Origin: an uncultured Clostridia bacterium
GTDB taxonomy: Bacteria > Bacillota > Clostridia > Christensenellales > UBA3700
Direction: 5' to 3'
Assembly: GCA_947038565.1 (NCBI GenBank)
Contig: CAMQWP010000007.1
Location: 1-64,000 of the forward strand
Length of the DNA: 64,000 nucleotides
The notes beneath the pieces are model-generated. The model searched no databases. It was given only the letters and a program-made list of their open reading frames with translations, and was not told where the DNA came from. The translations under genes were made by a program, and so were the position numbers. This document shows, piece by piece, positions 1 through 8,712 of the stretch (its first letter is position 1; every line of letters begins with the position of its first letter).

Positions 1-52
1 TGTAAATCTGCCGTCGGTGACTTCGATGGTTCGAATCCATCTTCTTCCACCA
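1..52 (+). tRNA. tRNA-Tyr(GTA), 3' part only
   Basis: The window opens inside the anticodon loop: TGTAAATC gives anticodon GTA with the usual purine after it. A long variable arm follows, as in class II tRNAs (Tyr, Leu, Ser), then the T-loop GGTTCGAATCC and an encoded CCA at 50-52. The long arm plus GTA identifies tRNA-Tyr. The 5' half lies outside the window. It is the only plus-strand gene seen here, and a terminator hairpin follows immediately. Confidence 0.9.
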
Positions 53-53
53 A

Positions 54-84
54 AATACACATACTTAGGTATGTGTATTTTTTT
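54..84 (+). terminator. Intrinsic terminator of the tRNA transcript
   Basis: An 11-bp perfect stem (AATACACATAC, 54-64, with GTATGTGTATT, 69-79) closes on the 4-nt loop TTAG. A T run follows it directly after the tRNA CCA end. Confidence 0.9.
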
Positions 85-1218
85 ATTCTAAAGTTCTTAA
101 TTTACTATTGATATAAGCTACTAACCTACTCTATTTATATTAAGTATCGCATTTGTATTAATCATTTTCATACGCAATAAATTGTCATAATTATTTAATT
201 TATTTATTAGTATTATTCGACATGATTAAGTTGATTTATTATGAATTACTTATTCTATATTGTATTTATTATAGATGAATTATATTGCATTATATTTGCA
301 TTGTAGATGCATTACTAAAAAGAATTATTAAGATGATTATAACGTTATTTATAGCTCTTATTACATGCAATTAATTGCCCTTATTATATAGCTAATTATA
401 TTGTTATTTTAGATCTGTTTATTTTACTTAGTTATACAATATTAATTGTGTTTTTAATTTATAAATAACTATAAAGTACTCTTCCATTATTTCGATTAAC
501 ATAAGTAGAATCTGTATTTAATAGTCAACCTTTACTTTTCTATTATAAATACTTAATGATGTAATTACGATAAAATATGATTTTATTATATATATAATTC
601 ATCAAGAATAGATCACCAATAAATAGATTGTTTTTTATTTAAAAAAATAATGAAATATAATATAAAAATTGCCATATAAGTATTATCTTAACAGCACAAT
701 ATAAGACTTATTCTAAACATTAAATAGGTAATAAGTGATGCAGTTATTAGATATATAACGTCGATATAAATGAATCATTACAAGTTCAATATTCTATAAT
801 GCACATACGTCAGATGGTGGTCTATACGCAATACCCAGATATATGTTATAGAACTTACTACGTACAGTTGTAAACATCATTATTAAGCCATTATACAGTC
901 ATTACAATGCTACTCTCGCCATTGTCGACATAACTTTATATGGCTATCATATGGACTATGTATGCACGCATTATTACAGTAAATAGTAATAGAACCATTC
1001 ATTTGAAAATGTTATTATAAATGCTAGTAAAATATGTATTAAATGTATAAATAATTATGTTTTAGTTGCCTCTGTATGTTTTTGTAAGCTAATACAAATA
1101 CTACTTTATCCGAAATAATGTTGTAGCACATGATATTAACTAAAAAATTGTTGTACCATAACTTATTCATATATTTTTTAATGTGCATCATACTTACTTA
1201 TATAATAAATTTGATTAT
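85..1218. other. 1.1 kb AT-rich stretch with no recognisable gene
   Basis: No ORF with a ribosome binding site, no RNA gene and no clear tandem or long inverted repeat is visible on either strand. Base composition is very AT-rich to about 760, somewhat less so at about 780-1000, then AT-rich again. It separates the plus-strand tRNA from the minus-strand genes, so it is a convergent 3'-3' gap. It may hold an unrecognised small RNA or decayed coding sequence, but nothing seen supports either. Confidence 0.6.
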
Positions 1219-1262
1219 AAAAAAACAGTTGCTATATCTTTAATGATAAAGCAACTGTTTTT
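1219..1262 (-). terminator. Terminator after the 343-aa lipoprotein gene
   Basis: AAAAACAGTTGC (1221-1232) pairs with GCAACTGTTTTT (1251-1262). On the minus strand the second arm runs into a U tract, 10 bases past the stop codon. The A/T-rich flanks mean it may also stop plus-strand transcription. Confidence 0.85.
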
Positions 1263-1272
1263 CATATATTAA

Positions 1273-2304
1273 TCAATGTAATTTATATTCACTATCTATC
1301 TGCACTTTACCCGTGGCAAAATTATCATCATACTTGATTAATACACCTAGCATGCAAAATACTTCATTAACCTTGGGAGAATTCATTGCATTAGATATAT
1401 TTTCAACTATTACAAATAATTGTTCTTTACTAACTGATAATTTAAAATCACCATTTACAGACATCTTATTGATAAATTTTTCACTATTTGAAGAGATTAT
1501 ATTGTACATTGATGACAAATTATCTATATTTAAATATCTATTTAAAAGCAAAACAGGATCAGACGTTCCGAAAGCATTATAGAGTATCTTGTTTACTGTA
1601 AGGTCAGGATTTGGAAGTGGCTTATCTCCAAGACCTAAAAGGATTGATTTGGCTATTTCGATACCATCATCTTTTACAAATTCTACATCATGGGATGTGC
1701 CTGTTTTGATATTTTCATCTCCTATTGGCTTAAATTGATTGATTAAATGCTCTTTACCAATATTAGATACTTGACTAATCCATGGATTATCATCAGTCAT
1801 AGTTTTATCAAAATTTAATATTAATGGTTCACTTTTTTGTGCACTAAATAAATTTACTACATTATTAATTTTAAGAGTTCCTTGAACTTGTTCCGCTGTT
1901 ACGGTGCTATTTAGCTCGAAAGATATTTTACTTATGACACTCTCAAGCTGTGCTACTGTCACTTTACCGTGCATGTTTAATACTTTTAGTATCAACTGCA
2001 CCGCTTCCTCCGCCTCTTTATTGACCTTTACTGTAAGGTTTGCTGTGTTAAGTTTAATTGTAGTTTTATCAGCCGTGATAGTTCTCTCAATATTAATATC
2101 TACGTTTTGTATTGTTACAGCTCCTGCGATAACTACATCTTTGAGTATCACCTTTTCTACTGCGGTTTTTGATGCAGTTGCTTGCCATATCTTATTAGTA
2201 CTATCCACTAACTCACTAGTAGCTATATCGTCACACGCAACAAGTGAAACACATGTTACAGTCATAAGTAATAAAACCATTATCATATACAATATTTTTT
2301 TCAT
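1273..2304 (-). CDS. Putative lipoprotein, paralogue of the neighbour at 2437
   Basis: The 343-residue product starts with a lipoprotein signal peptide: Lys-Lys, a hydrophobic core, then lipobox LVAC with Cys24, so it is probably lipid-anchored outside the membrane. The start has a good AAAGGAG site. The mature part alternates short beta-like strands with amphipathic helices. Residues about 40-75 (IWQA..SKT....I.LKD..IAGAVTIQN) match the same region of the 345-aa lipoprotein encoded just upstream, so the two are diverged paralogues. I do not recognise a named family. The helix-then-strands order is reminiscent of LolA/LppX-like lipid-carrier lipoproteins, but that is only an impression. Its own terminator follows, and another lies between it and the upstream paralogue. 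Confidence 0.75.
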   Translation of the reverse strand: MKKILYMIMVLLLMTVTCVSLVACDDIATSELVDSTNKIWQATASKTAVEKVILKDVVIAGAVTIQNVDINIERTITADKTTIKLNTANLTVKVNKEAEEAVQLILKVLNMHGKVTVAQLESVISKISFELNSTVTAEQVQGTLKINNVVNLFSAQKSEPLILNFDKTMTDDNPWISQVSNIGKEHLINQFKPIGDENIKTGTSHDVEFVKDDGIEIAKSILLGLGDKPLPNPDLTVNKILYNAFGTSDPVLLLNRYLNIDNLSSMYNIISSNSEKFINKMSVNGDFKLSVSKEQLFVIVENISNAMNSPKVNEVFCMLGVLIKYDDNFATGKVQIDSEYKLH

Positions 2305-2373
2305 ATCATTCTCCTTTATATATATGGATTATGACTGAATGAGATAGCAATATACATAAGATCTTAAATTTGA

Positions 2374-2413
2374 CAAAAAAAATACACTCCCATCATATAG
2401 ATAAGAGTGTATT
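2374..2413 (-). terminator. Terminator after the 345-aa lipoprotein gene
   Basis: A 9-bp stem AATACACTC (2381-2389) / GAGTGTATT (2405-2413) is followed on the minus strand by eight U residues. It lies 24 bases past the stop of the 345-aa lipoprotein and separates it from its paralogue. Confidence 0.88.
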
Positions 2414-2436
2414 AAATTATTGAATTAGTTTTTCAA

Positions 2437-3474
2437 TTACGCATTGATTGTGTAAGTTGATACAACTTTAAACTCACCGATAACTATCATGTCACCGTCT
2501 TTCTTAAGCAAACCGATAGCTGGAGAGATTAATGCATCAAATTTTGTGCTAATCATTGGATCAATAACATCAGTCCATATTTTCTGTAATCCAGCATTGT
2601 TTATAGCAAGTGATACACCAGCTGTAAAAGACTGCTCATTGATGAATCCATCAGTTAAAGTACTAGTATACTTACCATCATTAACTTTTAATACCTCAGT
2701 AAGGATTCTAGTTACGTCGTGGAAGCCAAGAGCTGTGTCAAGTTTATCATTGATATTAACGTCAGCTGGTACTAGACCAATTGCAGCAGTGATAACAGGA
2801 ACTATGCTAGTAAGTACTTGAACTCCGGCAATAGCTTCTTCAGAGCCAGCTTCTGCATCTGCAGCACCAGCAAAAAGTGTAGACATGTGGCCAGTAGCTA
2901 ACTTAACAATCTCGCTAGTTAAAGCGTCCTCTTTGTTTAATTTAATATTATCCAATACTACGCTTAATTCTTGATCTTTCCAAGTTTTATCATTTTTAGC
3001 AGGGATCATACCAAGTGCTTTTAAACCAGATGTAGTAACTGATAATTTAGTTAATGTAAATGTATCAAGATCAAATTTAACTAAAACATTAGCAGAGATT
3101 CCGCCAACTTTAGAAATTATATCTTTTACATCTATACCAGCGTTCGCAAGAGTACTACCAAGTATGCCTAGAATACCATCTAGAGATGCACCAATTGCAA
3201 CGTCAAGATCAGATACAGCTACTTTGATTTCTACATTATTACCAGTAAAAGTTCTTGTCATCACAGCTTTTGCATTTTTAACAGTGATTGCACCTGCAAG
3301 ATCAAGATCTTTAATAGTGATGGTGTCTGTAGTAGTTTTATTTGCAGCTTTGTTCCAAAGCTCTTGAGAAGCGGCAGCTGCTTCTGGTGCATTCATAGTA
3401 GATGCGCCACAACCAACTAAAGCGATAACGCAAACACTTAGTGCTACGATTACGCCAATGATAGTTTTTTTCAT
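2437..3474 (-). CDS. Putative lipoprotein, paralogue of the neighbour at 1273
   Basis: This 345-residue protein has a signal peptide with lipobox LVGC (Cys22) and a strong GGAGG site before its ATG, so it is probably an exported, lipid-anchored protein. The mature part begins with a helix (AAASQELWNKAANKTT) and then strands (TITIKDLDLAGAITVKN) that resemble the paralogue at 1273. Small hydrophobic and Gly-rich helices follow (LDGILGILGSTLANAG). Overall it is Ala/Val/Ile-rich with few charged patches and no catalytic motif. The pattern of amphipathic strands and helices also recalls the modules of the 2405-aa lipoprotein in the same locus. Function unknown; a hydrophobic-ligand or structural envelope role is only a guess. 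Confidence 0.78.
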   Translation of the reverse strand: MKKTIIGVIVALSVCVIALVGCGASTMNAPEAAAASQELWNKAANKTTTDTITIKDLDLAGAITVKNAKAVMTRTFTGNNVEIKVAVSDLDVAIGASLDGILGILGSTLANAGIDVKDIISKVGGISANVLVKFDLDTFTLTKLSVTTSGLKALGMIPAKNDKTWKDQELSVVLDNIKLNKEDALTSEIVKLATGHMSTLFAGAADAEAGSEEAIAGVQVLTSIVPVITAAIGLVPADVNINDKLDTALGFHDVTRILTEVLKVNDGKYTSTLTDGFINEQSFTAGVSLAINNAGLQKIWTDVIDPMISTKFDALISPAIGLLKKDGDMIVIGEFKVVSTYTINA

Positions 3475-3555
3475 AATTTATACCTCCAAAATTTATTATA
3501 ATATACAAAAATTAATTCATATAATAGAATATCAATTATAATGAGAAATATATTT

Positions 3556-3640
3556 CAGCATTTGATAAATTTAACAAATGCTGATTAAATTATATTCTCG
3601 TACCATTTACTTGCATAATTAATTCTAAATAGCAAGTAAA
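3556..3640 (-). terminator. Two stem-loops past the 1680-aa gene, possible weak terminator
   Basis: TTTACTTGC (3606-3614) pairs with GCAAGTAAA (3632-3640), and CAGCATTTG (3556-3564) pairs with CAAATGCTG (3575-3583). Both lie just past the stop codon of the 1680-aa gene on the minus strand. Neither is followed by a proper U run, so they may stabilise the 3' end rather than terminate. Confidence 0.4.
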
Positions 3641-3648
3641 AACTAAGA

Positions 3649-6600
3649 TTAAAGAGAGATCTTGTTCTTTCTCTTTCTTATAATAAGTAATGTAACAACT
3701 ACTCCACCTATAATGACACACGCACCGCCAGCGGCACCGATACCCATTAGTAGATAGTTAGGTTTAGGATTAATAGTAATATTAACAGTTTCAAATCCAT
3801 CATTTAAGACATAATTATAATCATCAATATTTACGTCACAAGCATATACGCCAGGTAATAATTTACTAGCGGCTGATATATCAATCTCTACTTCTTGCTC
3901 AAAGCCGTTAACATCAATAAAAATACCAGTTACTTTGACTGGAGATCCTTCTATAGTAGTAAGATCTTTAAATACTACATCTACACCTAAAGGAGTTACA
4001 TAACATTTTACAGTGATTTTAAAGTCAATGTAATTTGGTTTTGATACTACAAACAATAAGTTATTAGTACCTACGTTATAGTTACTGCTATTTTCTGGTG
4101 AAGGAGTTAATGTAGCACCATCTGGTAATTTATCTGCTGTTATAACAAATTCATTTCCGTCAAATACTTTTGTTTGTGATTTTATTAGAATATCATCTTT
4201 ATTCATAGATATTGCATTGATTATCAATAATACAGTAATTTGTTTTGACCCATGTGTTAAGTTCTTACTTTCAACAGTGAATTTGTAAGTATAAGTACCT
4301 ACATTGATTGCGACTGTTGGATTATTTTCGTTAGTAGTAACTGTAACATGACTATCATTATATATCAAGTCATTTATTTTATGCTCATCACCGTTATAAT
4401 TAACAATTTTATTTGCAAAGGTAACTAATTTATCTACTAATACTTTATTAATAGTAAGCGTAGCACGTTTATTTGCAGTTATGAAATCATAATTAAAGTT
4501 TATCATATTGATTTCGAATTTATAAGTACCTGCATTTCTATATATGTACTTCTTACTCAACTCCGCTGCAGTAGCACCTTCGTTTATTTCATCCTCTGGA
4601 GAAATATCAAATCTAGTTAATATAATATGTAAGATACTTGGATCGAATACTGCTCCGCTTGCAATAGCTTCTGCATACTCTACGTTAGTATAATACATTA
4701 TTTTTGGATTTTTGTCAATACCTAATTGATTAATAACACCAAATTCAGCAGGTATATTGCCAATTACAAGAGAAGTATCTTTATCATTGAAATCAACCTT
4801 AACATCAGCAAAAGTATAAGTAACCTTCTGCTTTAATATATTCATGACAAATACTTTCTGTTGATTCGCATAATTCTTAGAATCATCACCGCCAGTAAAA
4901 TTCATTACTACATTATATGCGCCAGATTGAGTAGGAATATCAGCAATACCATTATACGTGATTGTAAATTTACTCATATAGTATGCAAGGGCTTCAACGC
5001 CTAATACTTCACTTCCATCTAAGTATATAATAGGTTGTGCTTTACCGTTATAATTAACATTTAACACCTTGTCTTTTATATTTTCGACTAGAAAGAAAGG
5101 TTTAAATTTGAATATTTCTAGACTTCCAGACACAATACCTGCTTTATCAGCACCATCTAATGTATAGTTTTTGCTATCTAGATTTGTCTCACTTGGCTTA
5201 ATCATAATAGTATATTTATACATGCCAGCATCACCAGGATTGTCAATTGGAGTTACCACTGTACCTTCAATTTTACCATATGCTAGATCTAAATAAACTT
5301 TTTGATTACTGGTATTTACAAAATAAGGATTATATACTAATGGAGCACCAGTATATGTTTTATTATAAAAAGCATCATCATCAGTTTGTACCTTTACATT
5401 TCTTGGTATAACTATATAAGTACCTGCTTCTGACCTATTTACAAAATAATTCTGCAATGTACTATTATCAAATTGAGCTCTTAAACGATATACTCCAACA
5501 TCAAGATTCTTAATATCGACATCCATATTGTCTTCAGCAGTCCTTACTGTGATATCAAGTTGTTTAAAAAAGTCATCAACTACTAAATTACCGCTAGTTG
5601 TATCTATAGCTCTAATATTGTAGTTAGTATTTACGTCACCATATCTAACTCTTACATCATTAATAGATATATTTACTGTTGCTTTAGTTATTTTTCCACG
5701 TAAATCACCAATAAAAACATAGTGCTTTCCTTCGTCAAAACTTTCGATAGCTAAGTCAATGCCTACCGATTCGCTTACATTTACATCTTTGTATTTTGCA
5801 ATAATTACAGCATTAATCAAATGATCTTTAAAAATAATATTGATTGAATCTGGTACAGAAGTTGTTCCGTCATAAACTTTATCTATTGGATCATAAGATA
5901 GATCAGTAGTTTTTATAGATATTATATTTTGGTCGTTAATTGAAATAATAGCCGTACCAAATACTACAACATTTTCTTTACCAGCTCCATTTATAGACGT
6001 AAATTTAATATTAGATCCTTTCTCAGGCGTATAATTTAATTTATAAGTATATACGTTAGTAGTTGACGTAATAGGGATTAGGATTCCATTATCAATTTGG
6101 ATATACATTAATACTTCGCTCATACTGCTAGAAGTAATAGTTGCCTTAAAAAATATACTATCAATAGCAGTACTTCCAGCTGTGTAGTTATTACTGCTAG
6201 ATGTAGCTTTAATATTGAAATCAACCTGAGTATTATCAAGCATTATATGCTTGTTAATGCTAGTAATATTACCCGCATTATCTCTTGCTGATATCGTAAT
6301 CTGTCTACCACCACTTTTATCAATTACTATTGAGAAGTTTCCATTTGCGTCTACTACTACATTTGTTTCTGTAGCACCATCTTTAAATTCTAATATTGGC
6401 GAAATGGTATTGTAATCGAATACATTACCAGTAATTACAATACTATTCTTTCCACTCCACTCTGTCATATCATCAAAATCGACGTTAAGCTCTGGGGCTT
6501 CTGCGTCTAGATAAAGATTAATCGAAATAGGCTTAGTAACGACCATTCCATCTTTGTAACCAATAAATGTAAATGTGTTACCCTTTCTACCAAAATCACC

Positions 6601-8691
6601 ACTATTTAATATCATATTTGTAGGGTCTAGAGGATTCAAATCACTAAAGAATCCACTCTTACCGGTAGATGTTTTATAGTAAACATCAGAAATAGCAGCG
6701 TCACTTCCAGCATTAACTATATTAAAAGAAACTTTCATGTAGTTTAATGGCTTAAATTCATTAGGGATTATATTTTGACCATTTTTATTAAATACATTCA
6801 TTTTAGCATTCGCTGGCTCAATTTTATATAATTCCTTAAGGTTAAATACTGTAAGTGGGATAATTAATCTAGCACCTTTATCAACGTATGTAACGCCTTT
6901 ATTATTATGCACCATTGCACCAGTCGCATCATAAACATTTAACATTTCAGTTTTCACTTGATCATAAGTAGTAGGATTTATCATATCATGAAAGTTTTCC
7001 GTTCCTTGTATACGAGCGCTCACTTTAATTTCTGAGTGATTAGAAATGTTGTAAGGAAGATTCTTTTCATTATACATTTGAATATTAGTTTTTGTTTTAC
7101 CTGTATAAGATTTATTTGTATCCAGTTCTAACTTGACACTTCCTAATCCACCATAGCGAATATTAAATGTGCTAAATTCTTTTATAACTTCGCCTGACAT
7201 AACTGAACCTGAAACACTAACAGTGAAGTCAATATGATTTGTAGCAACTTTATTTTCATTATTAAACTCAAATTGTGTTATAGTTGAATTCTCATTCTTA
7301 TCAATCGCATCACCGTCAAGATTTACCTTTCGGCGATCTTTAGTAATATCGAATACGATTAATGATTTATCATCTTTATTTTTAACACTACTTGTAATAT
7401 TAAGGAATACCGAATTGCTTAACCCATTAGATGAACGATCAAAAGCTAATCTAACTTCAGGAGTATTATTATATACTGCTTTTAAATCAGTTTTTACCAA
7501 ACTTGGGAATATCTTAGATGTTGCACATGATACATATGAATAATATACATCTACATTCGGATTAGTATAGAATACATTTGCAGCAACACCACATTCACCT
7601 ACTAAATAATTCTGAATCAGTGTTCCATTTTTAGTAATTTTGCCATAATAATCATGGATAACTCCATCGATAACACCTGGAGAGTATTCTGCTTTTAATG
7701 GATTATCAGCAGATAAGTGATGATTTGAATTTAATGCAAAAATACTAGCTACTGCTGCCCTATTGCTTGCACCGATTTCTATATTGCCTGTGTTTTCTTC
7801 TCCTACAAAACTAACATCACCCATTAAACTTTTAAAGCCAAAATTAATATTTGTAATCATTAATCCAACTAAACCTGCTGTTAAATTAGTCTTGTTTATA
7901 TCAGTAGCTTTTACAATATAGTTACTATTCAAAACCGCTGTAGATTTACTTATTATACCATAATTAACCCCAGCTAAAATACCAGAATAAATATCAGTAT
8001 TAGTAGCTGAGAATCCCATTCTTGTACCAACCGTGGCTTTTACATTTAAAACTGTACCAAAATTTATACCAGTAACAATACCAGTCGCAAAACCATCAGC
8101 ATAAGTACCCTCTACCACTTCTAAAGTACCAATATCTTGATTAATTACACTGGTACCAGCATAATCGATATTAATATTTTGTACAGTACCAAAATTAGCA
8201 CCTACTAAACCACCATAATAAGTATATCTATAACCTAGCGGTATGTGATTATATTCATCAATAACTGTTTTATCTGATGTAGAACTATGCGAACCATTTT
8301 GATTAATTGTTATAACATATCCATTTCCGTCTAAAGTCTTGCCTTGTTGTAAAACTTTATTAATATTAGGATTGTTTGTAATAGAAAAATCCGTAGTAAC
8401 AAGTCCTATTGACTTTGTAGTTTTGATTGATGGATCAAGAAAATTCAATAGTGATGCTTCATCTTCAATCTTAGTATGAATATTATCAACAAAATCTATT
8501 TTATTTCCGATCATTTGACCATCAACTGAGCCACTTCTAACATATCTAGTATCAATAGCTACGTTATCGGTATTTGGCTTGTCAAACTTATCACTTACGC
8601 CTTGCAGACAAGCAAGGCTAGTGATAATAATGGCAATTATTAAAATCATTGTTGCTGAAACTGTAGTAAATTTCAGTGTCTTATTTCTCAT
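3649..8691 (-). CDS. Giant membrane-anchored surface protein with GLUG, Ig-like and MBG/YDG-type repeats
   Basis: The 1680-residue protein has an N-terminal hydrophobic export segment (about 13-30) and a C-terminal membrane helix (about 1640-1668) ending in RKRKNK, with no LPXTG sorting motif. It is therefore probably held by its C-terminal helix with almost all of it outside. Residues about 155-290 hold GLUG-like repeats (GGLVGANFGTVQNI, SGILAGVNYGII). A bacterial Ig-like segment near 720-800 ends in SARDNAGNIT. From about 930 onward there are repeated YDG/MBG-type beta domains (KVYDGTTSV, VYNGDEHKI-like strands), typical of large Firmicutes adhesins. The start follows GAGGGG and lies 21 bases after the 2405-aa lipoprotein gene, so the two are probably cotranscribed. 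A role in adhesion or as a surface layer is inferred from domain type only. Confidence 0.8.
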   Translation of the reverse strand: MRNKTLKFTTVSATMILIIAIIITSLACLQGVSDKFDKPNTDNVAIDTRYVRSGSVDGQMIGNKIDFVDNIHTKIEDEASLLNFLDPSIKTTKSIGLVTTDFSITNNPNINKVLQQGKTLDGNGYVITINQNGSHSSTSDKTVIDEYNHIPLGYRYTYYGGLVGANFGTVQNINIDYAGTSVINQDIGTLEVVEGTYADGFATGIVTGINFGTVLNVKATVGTRMGFSATNTDIYSGILAGVNYGIISKSTAVLNSNYIVKATDINKTNLTAGLVGLMITNINFGFKSLMGDVSFVGEENTGNIEIGASNRAAVASIFALNSNHHLSADNPLKAEYSPGVIDGVIHDYYGKITKNGTLIQNYLVGECGVAANVFYTNPNVDVYYSYVSCATSKIFPSLVKTDLKAVYNNTPEVRLAFDRSSNGLSNSVFLNITSSVKNKDDKSLIVFDITKDRRKVNLDGDAIDKNENSTITQFEFNNENKVATNHIDFTVSVSGSVMSGEVIKEFSTFNIRYGGLGSVKLELDTNKSYTGKTKTNIQMYNEKNLPYNISNHSEIKVSARIQGTENFHDMINPTTYDQVKTEMLNVYDATGAMVHNNKGVTYVDKGARLIIPLTVFNLKELYKIEPANAKMNVFNKNGQNIIPNEFKPLNYMKVSFNIVNAGSDAAISDVYYKTSTGKSGFFSDLNPLDPTNMILNSGDFGRKGNTFTFIGYKDGMVVTKPISINLYLDAEAPELNVDFDDMTEWSGKNSIVITGNVFDYNTISPILEFKDGATETNVVVDANGNFSIVIDKSGGRQITISARDNAGNITSINKHIMLDNTQVDFNIKATSSSNNYTAGSTAIDSIFFKATITSSSMSEVLMYIQIDNGILIPITSTTNVYTYKLNYTPEKGSNIKFTSINGAGKENVVVFGTAIISINDQNIISIKTTDLSYDPIDKVYDGTTSVPDSINIIFKDHLINAVIIAKYKDVNVSESVGIDLAIESFDEGKHYVFIGDLRGKITKATVNISINDVRVRYGDVNTNYNIRAIDTTSGNLVVDDFFKQLDITVRTAEDNMDVDIKNLDVGVYRLRAQFDNSTLQNYFVNRSEAGTYIVIPRNVKVQTDDDAFYNKTYTGAPLVYNPYFVNTSNQKVYLDLAYGKIEGTVVTPIDNPGDAGMYKYTIMIKPSETNLDSKNYTLDGADKAGIVSGSLEIFKFKPFFLVENIKDKVLNVNYNGKAQPIIYLDGSEVLGVEALAYYMSKFTITYNGIADIPTQSGAYNVVMNFTGGDDSKNYANQQKVFVMNILKQKVTYTFADVKVDFNDKDTSLVIGNIPAEFGVINQLGIDKNPKIMYYTNVEYAEAIASGAVFDPSILHIILTRFDISPEDEINEGATAAELSKKYIYRNAGTYKFEINMINFNYDFITANKRATLTINKVLVDKLVTFANKIVNYNGDEHKINDLIYNDSHVTVTTNENNPTVAINVGTYTYKFTVESKNLTHGSKQITVLLIINAISMNKDDILIKSQTKVFDGNEFVITADKLPDGATLTPSPENSSNYNVGTNNLLFVVSKPNYIDFKITVKCYVTPLGVDVVFKDLTTIEGSPVKVTGIFIDVNGFEQEVEIDISAASKLLPGVYACDVNIDDYNYVLNDGFETVNITINPKPNYLLMGIGAAGGACVIIGGVVVTLLIIRKRKNKISL

Positions 8692-8712
8692 ATATTTATC
8701 CCCTCGATAATC

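Noticed and set aside
8623..8691. Lipobox in the 1680-aa protein (ITSLAC)
   Set aside because: The residue at -3 is Ser rather than Leu/Val/Ile, and the protein has a C-terminal membrane anchor, so I do not call it a lipoprotein.
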